Assembly (NCBI GenBank): GCA_030146385.1
Contig: JASLBX010000053.1
Coordinates: 1-8,797 of the forward strand
From: Jiangellaceae bacterium
GTDB taxonomy: Bacteria > Actinomycetota > Actinomycetes > Jiangellales > Jiangellaceae
Reading direction: 5' to 3'
DNA length: 8,797 bases
Positions 1 through 6,033 of the stretch are shown here, piece after piece (positions within the stretch are counted from its first letter, which is position 1; every line of letters begins with the position of its first letter). A model generated the notes under the pieces. The model did no database searches. It had not been told where the DNA came from and worked only from the letters and a program-made list of their open reading frames with translations. A program made the position numbers and the translations under genes.

Positions 1-255
1 GTCGAGATCGTCGTCGACGCCGGTGACACGACGCGACGTTACGAAGTCACGGCCAGCAAGGCCGGTCGCCGGGTCGAGATCACCGTCGGACGCGGCGTTG
101 TCGAGGTCACTGAGGTTACGCGCAGCGGGACGCCGGTGCGAACCGCCCGGTTCATGGCGAGCCGGGTTCTGGCGCTGGTGGAGCATCCGGCTCCAGGCCC
201 GTCCGCCCCGCCGGACGGCGCCGGCCCCGACGAGCAAGACAAGGAGGGACGCTGA
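1..255 (+). CDS. 3' end of an unrecognised protein gene upstream of ku (partial)
   Basis: Reading from base 1, an open frame runs 84 codons to a TGA at 253-255; the start lies outside the window. I do not recognise the product. The visible part alternates short hydrophobic and charged stretches, as expected of beta strands (residues about 1-38). A short helix-like segment (about 48-62) and a flexible Pro/Gly/Asp/Glu-rich tail (about 63-84) follow. There is no obvious membrane segment or catalytic motif. The stop codon shares its last base with the ATG of ku (TGATG), so the two genes are very probably co-transcribed and translationally coupled. A strong AAGGAGG for ku lies inside this gene's last codons. 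The frame is inferred to be real from this overlap and from the lack of any better frame covering the same bases. Confidence 0.6.
   Translation, partial: VEIVVDAGDTTRRYEVTASKAGRRVEITVGRGVVEVTEVTRSGTPVRTARFMASRVLALVEHPAPGPSAPPDGAGPDEQDKEGR
241..247 (+). promoter_or_regulatory. Ribosome binding site of ku
   Basis: AAGGAGG matches the anti-Shine-Dalgarno sequence fully and lies 7 nt before the ATG at 255. It fixes the ku start at the conserved N terminus and lies inside the upstream gene. Confidence 0.8.
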
Positions 256-1211
256 TGGCTCGACCCGTGTGGAGTGGCGCCATCACGTTCGGCCTGGTGA
301 ACGTGGGCGTCGGGCTGTATTCGGCCACCGACGAGAAGTCCGTCTCGTTCCACCAGTTCGAGAAGGGCAGCGGAAAGCGCGTCCGCAACAAGCGGGTGGC
401 CGAGGGGACCGACCGCGAGATCGACTACGACGACGTGGCAAAGGGATACGAGACCGAAAGCGGCGACCACGTACTCGTCACGCAAGAGGAGCTCGAGAGC
501 GTCGCGCCCGAGACGTCACGCTCGATCACGATCGACGACTTCGTCGAGCTCGCCGACGTCGACCCGGTCTACTTCGAGCGCTCGTACTACCTCGCGCCCC
601 GGGACGAGCAGAACGAGCATGCCTACGCGCTGCTGAGGGAGGCCATGAAGCAGGCCGGGCTCGCTGGCATCGCCACACTCGTGATGCGCAACAAGCAGTA
701 CCTGGCGGCCATCCGGGCCCGGGAAGACGTGCTCGTGCTGAACACGATGCACTTCGCCGACGAGGTCCGGGATCCGCGCGAGACGGTGGGGTCGCTGCCG
801 AGTGAGCGGAAGCTGCCGAAGAAGGAGCTCGACACGGCGATCCGCCTGATCAGCGAGCTCACGGTCGACTGGGACCCGGCGCGGTACCACGACACGCATC
901 GCGAGCGGGTGCTCAAGCTCATCGAGCAAAAGGCCAGCGGCGAAGAGCCGGAGGTCGTGGAGGCGGAGGAGCCGCAGGAGAACGTGATCGATCTGGTCGC
1001 CGCCCTCCAGGAGAGCATCGAACGGGCTCGCGGGGACGGCAAGCGAGGCAGAAGCGGCCGCGCCCGGTCCGCTTCCAAGCGACGCAAGGACGGCAAGCTC
1101 GGCGACCTGAGCAAGAAGGAGCTGTACGACCGCGCCAGCGATCTGGACATCTCCGGCCGGTCCTCGATGTCGCGGGACGAGCTCGAACAAGCGGTCGCCA
1201 AGGCGTCGTAG
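255..1211 (+). CDS. ku: Non-homologous end-joining protein Ku
   Basis: This encodes a 318-residue bacterial Ku, the homodimeric ring that threads onto double-strand break ends and recruits LigD. The N terminus (MARPVWSGAITFGLVNVGV) is the family signature. The conserved beta-barrel core covers about residues 1-255 and includes the typical QEEL (77-80), the FVELADVDPVYFERSYYL region (96-113) and the helical arm with LVMRNKQYL (142-150). A strongly basic linker follows (about 261-281, rich in Lys/Arg). The last segment (about 282-318, LGDLSKKELYDRAS) resembles a Rho_N/SAP-like helical DNA-binding module. Actinobacterial Ku proteins often carry such basic C-terminal extensions, which bind DNA. 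The start is set by the strong RBS at 241-247 and the TGATG overlap with the upstream gene. It is followed 2 nt later by a DNA glycosylase gene. The ligase and polymerase partners are encoded at 3674-6033. Confidence 0.97.
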   Translation: MARPVWSGAITFGLVNVGVGLYSATDEKSVSFHQFEKGSGKRVRNKRVAEGTDREIDYDDVAKGYETESGDHVLVTQEELESVAPETSRSITIDDFVELADVDPVYFERSYYLAPRDEQNEHAYALLREAMKQAGLAGIATLVMRNKQYLAAIRAREDVLVLNTMHFADEVRDPRETVGSLPSERKLPKKELDTAIRLISELTVDWDPARYHDTHRERVLKLIEQKASGEEPEVVEAEEPQENVIDLVAALQESIERARGDGKRGRSGRARSASKRRKDGKLGDLSKKELYDRASDLDISGRSSMSRDELEQAVAKAS

Positions 1212-1213
1212 CG

Positions 1214-2017
1214 ATGCCGGAACTGCCAGACGTCGAAGGCTTCCGCCGCGTCCTCGACCGTACCCGCTCAAGCCGGATCGAAGCGGTTCAGATCCGCGAC
1301 GCCGGTGTGTTGCGGGACGTTTCGGCGCCGAAACTGCGGCGCACGCTCCGCGGCCACGCATTCGGCACCCCGCGGCGGCACGGTAAGTGGCTGATCGCAC
1401 CGGTACGGCAACCGAAGCGGCGTCACCGCAAGGCCGAGCCGAGCCTGCTGTTCCACTTCGGCATGACAGGCGCCCTCCACTGGTTCACCGGCGACGCCGA
1501 GCCGCTGCACCAGCACGACCGGATCGTCGTCCGTACCGACCGTGGCGAGTTGCGCTACCGCGACATGCGCAAGCTCCAGGGCGTCCGGCTGGCCGCCGAC
1601 GACACTGACGTGGAGACGCTCCTGAGGGACGCGGGGCCGGACGCCGCCGACGTCTCATTCGAGGACTTTGTGCAACGCCTCCAGCGAAAACGGCAGCTCA
1701 AGCCGGCGTTGATGGACCAGTCCGTGCTGTCCGGGCTGGGCAACCTGCTGGTGGACGAGATCCTCTGGCGGGCTCGGATCCACCCGGAACGGCCGATGGC
1801 TGAACTGTCACGGTCGGAGTACCGGCGGATCCACCGCAGTATGAGAACGGTGCTGCGCCAGTCGATACCGACGGGACGGGTGCCTCCACGGCCGTCGTGG
1901 CTCACCGGTCGTCGCGATGACCAGGACGCCCAGTGTCCGCGCTGTGGCACCAAACTGCGGCACACGCGAGTCGGCGGCCGCCATACCGCCTGGTGCCCGC
2001 AGTGCCAGCCGTCCTGA
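1214..2017 (+). CDS. Fpg/Nei family DNA glycosylase/AP lyase
   Basis: This encodes a 267-residue bifunctional base-excision enzyme that removes oxidised bases and cuts at abasic sites. The N terminus is MPELPDVE, so after Met removal the catalytic proline (P2) and glutamate (E3) are exposed. Other family residues are visible: K58 in HGKWL, R119 in RYRDMRK, and N177 in SGLGNLLVDEIL of the helix-two-turn-helix. A C-terminal zinc finger has the exact C-x2-C-x16-C-x2-C spacing (C241, C244, C261, C264) with R256 in its hairpin. All catalytic parts are present, so the enzyme should be active. Whether it prefers purine lesions (Fpg/MutM) or pyrimidine lesions (Nei) cannot be told from sequence by eye, so no symbol is given. 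The ATG lies 2 nt after the ku stop, with only a weak AAGG upstream, so coupled translation with ku is likely. Confidence 0.93.
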   Translation: MPELPDVEGFRRVLDRTRSSRIEAVQIRDAGVLRDVSAPKLRRTLRGHAFGTPRRHGKWLIAPVRQPKRRHRKAEPSLLFHFGMTGALHWFTGDAEPLHQHDRIVVRTDRGELRYRDMRKLQGVRLAADDTDVETLLRDAGPDAADVSFEDFVQRLQRKRQLKPALMDQSVLSGLGNLLVDEILWRARIHPERPMAELSRSEYRRIHRSMRTVLRQSIPTGRVPPRPSWLTGRRDDQDAQCPRCGTKLRHTRVGGRHTAWCPQCQPS

Positions 2018-2049
2018 GGTATGCGCGGCCCAGAGATGATCTACGGGGT

Positions 2050-2091
2050 GGGCGCGACGCCGGGGCCGCCTACGAGGGACGGGCGTCGCCC
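2050..2091 (+). terminator. Possible hairpin terminator after the ku-glycosylase block
   Basis: GCGACGCC (2054-2061) pairs perfectly with GGCGTCGC (2082-2089), and two more G-C pairs follow beyond a bulged C at 2053. The loop is about 20 nt and no T-run follows. It lies between two convergent genes and overlaps the 3' end of the minus-strand gene, where a bidirectional terminator would be expected. In GC-rich DNA such stems also arise by chance. Confidence 0.35.
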
Positions 2092-2447
2092 TCCTGACGG
2101 GACGTCGTGTCGAGCCGGTAGTACGTGCTGAGATCGCCGTCCTCAGTCCGTTCCTGGTAGACGAAGCGGAGGTCGGCCGTCATGAAGGTGGTCAACCAGT
2201 CGTCCCACGACACCTGCTCGCCGTCCCGCGAGGCACCTCGGACGTCCAGGCGTAGCTCGTCGAGACGATCCGCGCTCCACCGCCCTGGCACCACCACCGG
2301 CACCGCGTCCCGTTGCTGTGCCCAGGCCATGATCGTCCGCGTATCTCTGGTGACTAGCATCTGCCCCGGGAAGTCTTCGTGCTCCTCTGGCGTTGTAATG
2401 GTTTTCCAGGCAGACTGCTCATCAGTTTGCGCGGTCTGCGGGTCCAT
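2070..2447 (-). CDS. Small acidic protein, 'AWAQQR...SWDDW' family, function unknown
   Basis: This is a 125-residue frame on the minus strand, convergent with the glycosylase gene and divergent from the sigma factor gene. The core (about residues 36-114) runs TRTIMAWAQQRDAVPVVVPG, then LRLD, then VSWDDWLTTFMTADLRFVYQE, then STYYRL. From memory this resembles a widespread small family of the general form 'I..WAeeRgg.PA.V.GT...LrId.........iSWdeWfe.F...dLaflyQe.t.dG..S.f.kL'. That family is often misannotated as 1,4-alpha-glucan branching enzyme and is common in stress-tolerant bacteria; no biochemical function is established to my knowledge. It has no membrane segment or signal peptide. The ATG at 2447 has no good Shine-Dalgarno. 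An in-frame GTG at 2507 would add a 20-residue Gly/Arg-rich extension and fits a GGGTAT box at 2553-2558 better, so the start is uncertain. Confidence 0.68.
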   Translation of the reverse strand: MDPQTAQTDEQSAWKTITTPEEHEDFPGQMLVTRDTRTIMAWAQQRDAVPVVVPGRWSADRLDELRLDVRGASRDGEQVSWDDWLTTFMTADLRFVYQERTEDGDLSTYYRLDTTSRQEGDARPS

Positions 2448-2552
2448 GCCAGGCCCGGCGGTGCCAGAACGCCGGCCGCGGCCAGGCTGCCGGTTCGAAT
2501 CAGTCACGAGATTTGCTCTGCCCCAGCGTGCGGGCACTAAACGCGCGCGAAC

Positions 2553-2558
2553 ATACCC
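2553..2558 (-). promoter_or_regulatory. GGGTAT -10-like box for the minus-strand gene
   Basis: The minus strand reads GGGTAT here, the -10 form used by SigB/SigF-type alternative sigma factors in actinobacteria. A start point would fall near 2546, giving a leader of about 40 nt to the GTG at 2507 or about 100 nt to the ATG at 2447. I see no convincing -35 partner at the usual distance, so this is weaker than the two plus-strand examples. Confidence 0.3.
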
Positions 2559-2560
2559 CC

Positions 2561-2585
2561 GACTAGCGGGAACCGCGGCGGGTAT
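2561..2585 (+). promoter_or_regulatory. Candidate SigB/SigF-type promoter of the sigma factor gene
   Basis: GACTA at 2561-2565, 14 nt of spacer, then GGGTAT at 2580-2585 fits the published Streptomyces SigB-type pattern GNNTN, 14-16 nt, GGGTAC/T. Transcription would begin near 2592, leaving a leader of about 20-30 nt that contains the GGAG at 2607-2610. This comes from motif matching only. Confidence 0.38.
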
Positions 2586-2612
2586 CGACACAAGGAGACA
2601 GCAATAGGAGAC

Positions 2613-3605
2613 GTGAGCACAGTGAATGGGATCGACAGCGGCACTCGCACCGTTCAGCGGCGCGAACCGTATCAAGTAGAGGGTGACTACGACCTGGTCG
2701 GTCAGTACCTCAAGCAGATCGGCTCGACCCCCCTGCTCAGCGCCGACGAGGAGGTTGAGCTGGCCAAGCGGATCGAGGCCGGCGTCTACGCCGAGGAGCT
2801 GTTGCGCCAGGCCGACGCCGGAGAGCGCGAGAAACTCCCGGCGAAGCGAGCCGAGTTGGAGGCGCTGGTCCGCGACGGCGAGCGTGCCAAGGATCACATG
2901 ATCCGCGCCAACCTGCGGCTCGTGGTCTCGGCCGCGCGTAAGTACTACCGCAACGTCGGGGTGTCCTTCCTCGACGTGGTGCAGGACGGCAACCTCGGCC
3001 TGATCCGGGCGGTCGAGAAGTTCGACTACCGGAAGGGCTTCAAGTTCTCGACCTACGCCATGTGGTGGATCCGCCAGGCGATCGAGCGTGGCCGCGCCGA
3101 CCAGGCCCGGACCGTCCGGCTGCCGGTGCACGTCATCGAGGATCTGTCCAAGCTCGGCCGCGTCGAGCGAAAGCTCCAGGTCGAGCTGGGCCGTGACGCC
3201 ACGGTTGATGAGATTGCCCGCACGGTGGAGATGCCGCCTGAGCGGATCGAGTACTTGCGTCGCATCTCCCGTGACGTGGTGAGCCTTGACCTGCCCATCG
3301 GTGAGGACGGCGACACCAGGATCGGCGACCTGATCGAGGACACCACCGTCCTCCAGGCGACCGACGTGGTCGAGTTCCAGGCGCTCGGCGCAGAGCTGCG
3401 CTCGCTCGTCGACACCCTGGCCCCGCGCGAGGCGATGATCGTCAGCCTCCGGTACGGCCTGCACGACGGGCGCGAGCACACGCTCCAGGAGGTCGCCGAC
3501 TATGTCGGCCTGACCAAGGAGCGGGTGCGCCAGCTGGAGAAGGAGTCGATCCAGCACCTCCGCGACCCCGAGCGCCACGAGCCCCTGCTGGCCTGGGCCA
3601 GCTGA
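2613..3605 (+). CDS. Principal-like (group 2) RNA polymerase sigma factor
   Basis: This encodes a 330-residue sigma-70 protein that directs RNA polymerase to promoters. Region 1.2 (about 27-60, DLVGQYLKQIGSTPLLSADEE), region 2 (about 97-170, with NLRLVVSAARKYY, QDGNLGLIRAVEKFDY and FKFSTYAMWWIRQAIERG), region 3 (about 171-250) and region 4 (about 262-318, ending in an HTH with KERVRQLEKESIQHLR) are all present. The short region before 1.2, with no long acidic 1.1 domain, and the small size fit group 2 proteins such as HrdD or mycobacterial SigB rather than the essential housekeeping factor. Region 2.4 has ERGRADQARTVR where primary factors usually have a TRAMADQARTIR-like sequence. The HTH also differs from consensus, so promoter preference may be shifted. 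The GTG at 2613 lies only 2 nt from GGAG (2607-2610); the in-frame GTG at 2622 is 11 nt from it and is an equal candidate start. Confidence 0.93.
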   Translation: MSTVNGIDSGTRTVQRREPYQVEGDYDLVGQYLKQIGSTPLLSADEEVELAKRIEAGVYAEELLRQADAGEREKLPAKRAELEALVRDGERAKDHMIRANLRLVVSAARKYYRNVGVSFLDVVQDGNLGLIRAVEKFDYRKGFKFSTYAMWWIRQAIERGRADQARTVRLPVHVIEDLSKLGRVERKLQVELGRDATVDEIARTVEMPPERIEYLRRISRDVVSLDLPIGEDGDTRIGDLIEDTTVLQATDVVEFQALGAELRSLVDTLAPREAMIVSLRYGLHDGREHTLQEVADYVGLTKERVRQLEKESIQHLRDPERHEPLLAWAS

Positions 3606-3637
3606 GGTAGCGCAAGTGCCGGGTAAGCACGACCGCC

Positions 3638-3664
3638 GGGTGTCGGTACTCGGGTAACGGGTAT
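3638..3664 (+). promoter_or_regulatory. Candidate SigB/SigF-type promoter of the ligD operon
   Basis: GGGTG at 3638-3642, 16 nt of spacer and GGGTAT at 3659-3664 fit the GNNTN, 14-16 nt, GGGTAC/T pattern. Read as SigF-type, GGTGT (3639-3643) is one base off GGTTT with a 15-nt spacer. The -10 ends 9 nt before the ligD ATG (3674), so the transcript would have almost no leader. This agrees with the lack of a good Shine-Dalgarno there. GGGTAA also occurs at 3621-3626 and 3652-3657, so the short gap is unusually rich in this motif. Confidence 0.42.
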
Positions 3665-3673
3665 CGGACGGCT

Positions 3674-5095
3674 ATGGCCGACCGACTCGCCGAGTACCGG
3701 CGCCGGCGCTCGTTCGGCAAGACGCCGGAGCCGCAGGGTCGTTCGCGCAAAAAGTCTCACGGCAATCGGTTCGTCGTCCAGGAACACCATGCCCGGCGCC
3801 TCCACTGGGACCTGCGCCTTGAGCACGACGGGGTGCTCCGCTCGTGGGCGCTGCCTCGGGGCATTCCCGACGATCCCGACCAAAACCGGCTCGCGGTACA
3901 AACCGAAGACCATCCGCTCGACTACCTCGAGTTCGAGGGCGAGATCCCCGAGGGCGAGTACGGCGCCGGCACGATGGCCATCTGGGATCGCGGAACCTAC
4001 GAGGCGGAGAAGTTCGGCGACGACAAGGTCGTGATGCGGCTGGACGGCGAGCGCGTCCATGGCATGTACGCCCTGTTCCGGACCAAGAAGGACTGGCTCA
4101 TCCACCGCATGGATCCGCCCGAGAACCCCAGCAACCCCGAGCCTGGCTCGATCACGCCGATGAAGGCGACTCTCGCCGATCTGCCGTCCGACGATGAGCG
4201 CTGGGGTTTCGAGATCAAGTGGGACGGTGTCCGCGCGATCGCGCACTGCGAACCCGGCCAGATTCAGCTGATCAGTCGCAACCAGCGCGACATCACCGAC
4301 CAGTACCCCGAGATCGGGCGGATGAGCCGCCAGCTCGGCTCTCGCAAGGTCGTCCTGGACGGTGAGCTGGTCGCGTTCGACGACGAGGGTAGGCCCAGGT
4401 TTCAGCGGCTGCAGCCTCGCATGCACGTCACGTCCGAGGCCGAGATCCGGCGCCGGCAGCACCAGACTCCCGTCACGTACGTGATCTTCGATCTGCTGTA
4501 CGTCGACGGCCGGTCGCTGCTCGACGAGCCGTACGAGGCCCGCCGGAGGGCGCTCGACGAGCTTGACCTGGGCGGGCCGAGCTGGCAGGTGCCGGAGTAC
4601 CACCGCGGTGAGGGCTCGGCGCTGCGCGAGGCGAGTCGCGAGCAGGGCCTGGAAGGGATCGTCGCCAAGCGTCTCGACAGCAAGTACCGGCCCGGGCGCC
4701 GCAGCCGGGATTGGCTCAAGGTCAAGAACGTCCGCGGTCAGGAGGTCGTGATCGGCGGCTGGCTGCCGGGCAAGGGCCGGCGCGAAGGCCAGCTCGGGGC
4801 GATCCTCGTGGGGTACTACGTCGACGGCGATCTGCGGTACGCCGGCAAGGTCGGCACCGGCTTCGACGCCGACGCGCTGAAGCTGCTGCGTGAGCGGCTC
4901 AAGCCGCTTGAGCGCAAGAGCAGCCCGTTCACCGGCCGGCAGCCCGAGAAGGGCGCCGTCTTCGTCCGGCCCGAGCTGGTGTGCGAGGTGACGTTCAGCG
5001 AGTGGACGCATGCAGGCACCCTGCGCCACCCGTCCTACCAGGGCCTGCGCGAGGACAAGCCTCCGACCGATGTCGTGAGGGAGGAGACGGCATGA
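3674..5095 (+). CDS. ligD: LigD-type 3'-phosphoesterase / ATP-dependent DNA ligase (no polymerase domain)
   Basis: This encodes 473 residues in two domains. The 3'-phosphoesterase (about 1-150) shows RFVVQEHHARRLHWDLRLE, with H38, H44, D46, R48 and H80. These keep the same spacing as the catalytic H42, H48, D50, R52 and H84 of Pseudomonas aeruginosa LigD. The ligase domain (about 160-460) has motif I KWDG with the adenylated lysine K182 and R187. Motif III is LDGEL (228-232), motif IIIa is VIFDLLYVDG, motif IV is LEGIVAKR (326-333) and motif V is WLKVKN with K349 and K351. An OB-fold end follows. The protein cleans 3' ends and seals breaks held by Ku. The polymerase domain found in single-chain mycobacterial LigD is absent and is encoded by the next gene, whose ATG overlaps this stop (ATGA). 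The start has only a weak GGA upstream; a near-leaderless transcript is plausible. Confidence 0.96.
   Translation: MADRLAEYRRRRSFGKTPEPQGRSRKKSHGNRFVVQEHHARRLHWDLRLEHDGVLRSWALPRGIPDDPDQNRLAVQTEDHPLDYLEFEGEIPEGEYGAGTMAIWDRGTYEAEKFGDDKVVMRLDGERVHGMYALFRTKKDWLIHRMDPPENPSNPEPGSITPMKATLADLPSDDERWGFEIKWDGVRAIAHCEPGQIQLISRNQRDITDQYPEIGRMSRQLGSRKVVLDGELVAFDDEGRPRFQRLQPRMHVTSEAEIRRRQHQTPVTYVIFDLLYVDGRSLLDEPYEARRRALDELDLGGPSWQVPEYHRGEGSALREASREQGLEGIVAKRLDSKYRPGRRSRDWLKVKNVRGQEVVIGGWLPGKGRREGQLGAILVGYYVDGDLRYAGKVGTGFDADALKLLRERLKPLERKSSPFTGRQPEKGAVFVRPELVCEVTFSEWTHAGTLRHPSYQGLREDKPPTDVVREETA
5080..5084 (+). promoter_or_regulatory. Ribosome binding site of the LigD-type polymerase gene
   Basis: GGAGG lies 7 nt before the ATG at 5092, inside the end of ligD. 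It selects this start over an open frame reaching back to 4981. Confidence 0.75.
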
Positions 5096-6033
5096 CGACT
5101 CGCACCAAGCTGGCCGAAGGCACGGTCGAGATCGACGGCCGGGAGCTCGAGCTGTCCAACTTCGACAAGGTGCTGTACCCGAAAACCGGGACGACCAAGG
5201 GCGACGTCTTGGAGTACTACCGCGCGGCGGCTCCCGTCCTGCTCCCCCACCTCGCCGGCCGGCCGCTGACGATGAAGCGGTACCCGGACGGTGTCGAGGG
5301 CTCGCACTTCTACGAGAAGCAATGCCCGCCCTGGCGTCCCGACTGGGTCTCGACCGCGGCGGTATGGACCGAGCGCAAGCAGCGGGACATCGACTTCTGC
5401 GTCATCGACGACCTGCCCACTCTGCTGTGGGCGGTCAACCTCGCCGACCTGGAGATGCACGCGCTGCTCGCCCGGGCCGAAGACCTCCAGCAGCCGACCA
5501 TGGTCGTGTTTGACCTCGATCCGGGCGAAGGGGTCGGGCTGGCCGAGTGCGCCGAAGTCGCGGTGTGGCTCCGCGACGTTCTGGACCATCTCGACCTGAA
5601 CGTGGTGGTTAAGTCGTCCGGGTCGAAGGGCCTGCACCTGGCGATTCCGCTGAACACCGGCACCTCCTACGAACAGACCAAGCCGTTCGCCAAGGCGTTG
5701 GCCCGGCTGGCTGAGCGGGAACGCCCGGACGAGGTCGTGTCGAAGATGACCAAGGAGAAGCGGCGGGGCAAGGTCTTCGTCGACTGGAGCCAGAACACCG
5801 CTCACAAGACCACGGTCGTGCCGTTCTCCCTCCGGGCTCGCGAGCGTCCCACCGTGGCCGTCCCGCTGGAGTGGTCCGAAGTGGAGGCCGTCGTCGAGGG
5901 CTCGTCCGAACCGGACGACCTTCTGATGGTGACCGATCAGGTGCTCGAGGAGTTCGACGCGCGCGACGCGCTGGCCGAGCCCCTGTTGACCGAGCAGCAG
6001 CAAATCCCGGACCTGGAGGAGATGTTCGGATGA
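5092..6033 (+). CDS. LigD-type polymerase/primase for end joining (stand-alone)
   Basis: This encodes a 313-residue archaeo-eukaryotic primase-superfamily polymerase, the NHEJ gap-filling enzyme that adds ribo- or deoxyribonucleotides at broken ends. The N-terminal LSNFDKVLYPKTGTTKGDVLEYY (21-43) is a strong family signature. The catalytic metal ligands are D141 and D143 in VVFDLDPGEG, and the third acid is D231 in VFVDWSQN. The nucleotide-binding SGSKGLHLAIPL lies at 176-187, and the phosphate-binding region MKRYPDGVEG at 61-70. The length is normal for a free-standing Pol domain (about 300), so nothing is missing. The ATG overlaps the ligD stop (ATGA) and has a strong GGAGG 7 nt upstream. 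The open frame extends back to 4981, but that extension is ligD read in another frame. The C-terminal tail QQQIPDLEEMFG is a short acidic helix. Confidence 0.95.
   Translation: MTTRTKLAEGTVEIDGRELELSNFDKVLYPKTGTTKGDVLEYYRAAAPVLLPHLAGRPLTMKRYPDGVEGSHFYEKQCPPWRPDWVSTAAVWTERKQRDIDFCVIDDLPTLLWAVNLADLEMHALLARAEDLQQPTMVVFDLDPGEGVGLAECAEVAVWLRDVLDHLDLNVVVKSSGSKGLHLAIPLNTGTSYEQTKPFAKALARLAERERPDEVVSKMTKEKRRGKVFVDWSQNTAHKTTVVPFSLRARERPTVAVPLEWSEVEAVVEGSSEPDDLLMVTDQVLEEFDARDALAEPLLTEQQQIPDLEEMFG

Noticed and set aside
23..805. 260-codon plus-strand frame in a different frame from ku
   Set aside because: It is Arg/Pro-rich, overlaps the true ku frame, and has neither a recognisable domain nor a Shine-Dalgarno.
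2182..2607. 141-codon plus-strand frame upstream of the sigma gene
   Set aside because: It is opposite the small minus-strand gene, low in recognisable structure, and its end overlaps the RBS region of the sigma gene. The minus-strand frame matches a protein pattern much better.
2448..3578. Long minus-strand open frame continuing from the small minus-strand gene across the whole sigma factor gene
   Set aside because: It reads antisense to a clear sigma-70 protein and its composition is the shadow of that gene (Asp/Val/Leu/Arg-rich, no domain). Only the part up to 2447, or 2507, looks like a real protein.
3500..5029. 509-codon minus-strand open frame opposite ligD
   Set aside because: It is antisense to catalytic LigD motifs. 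GC-rich genes with G/C in third positions commonly leave such frames open; there is no recognisable domain.
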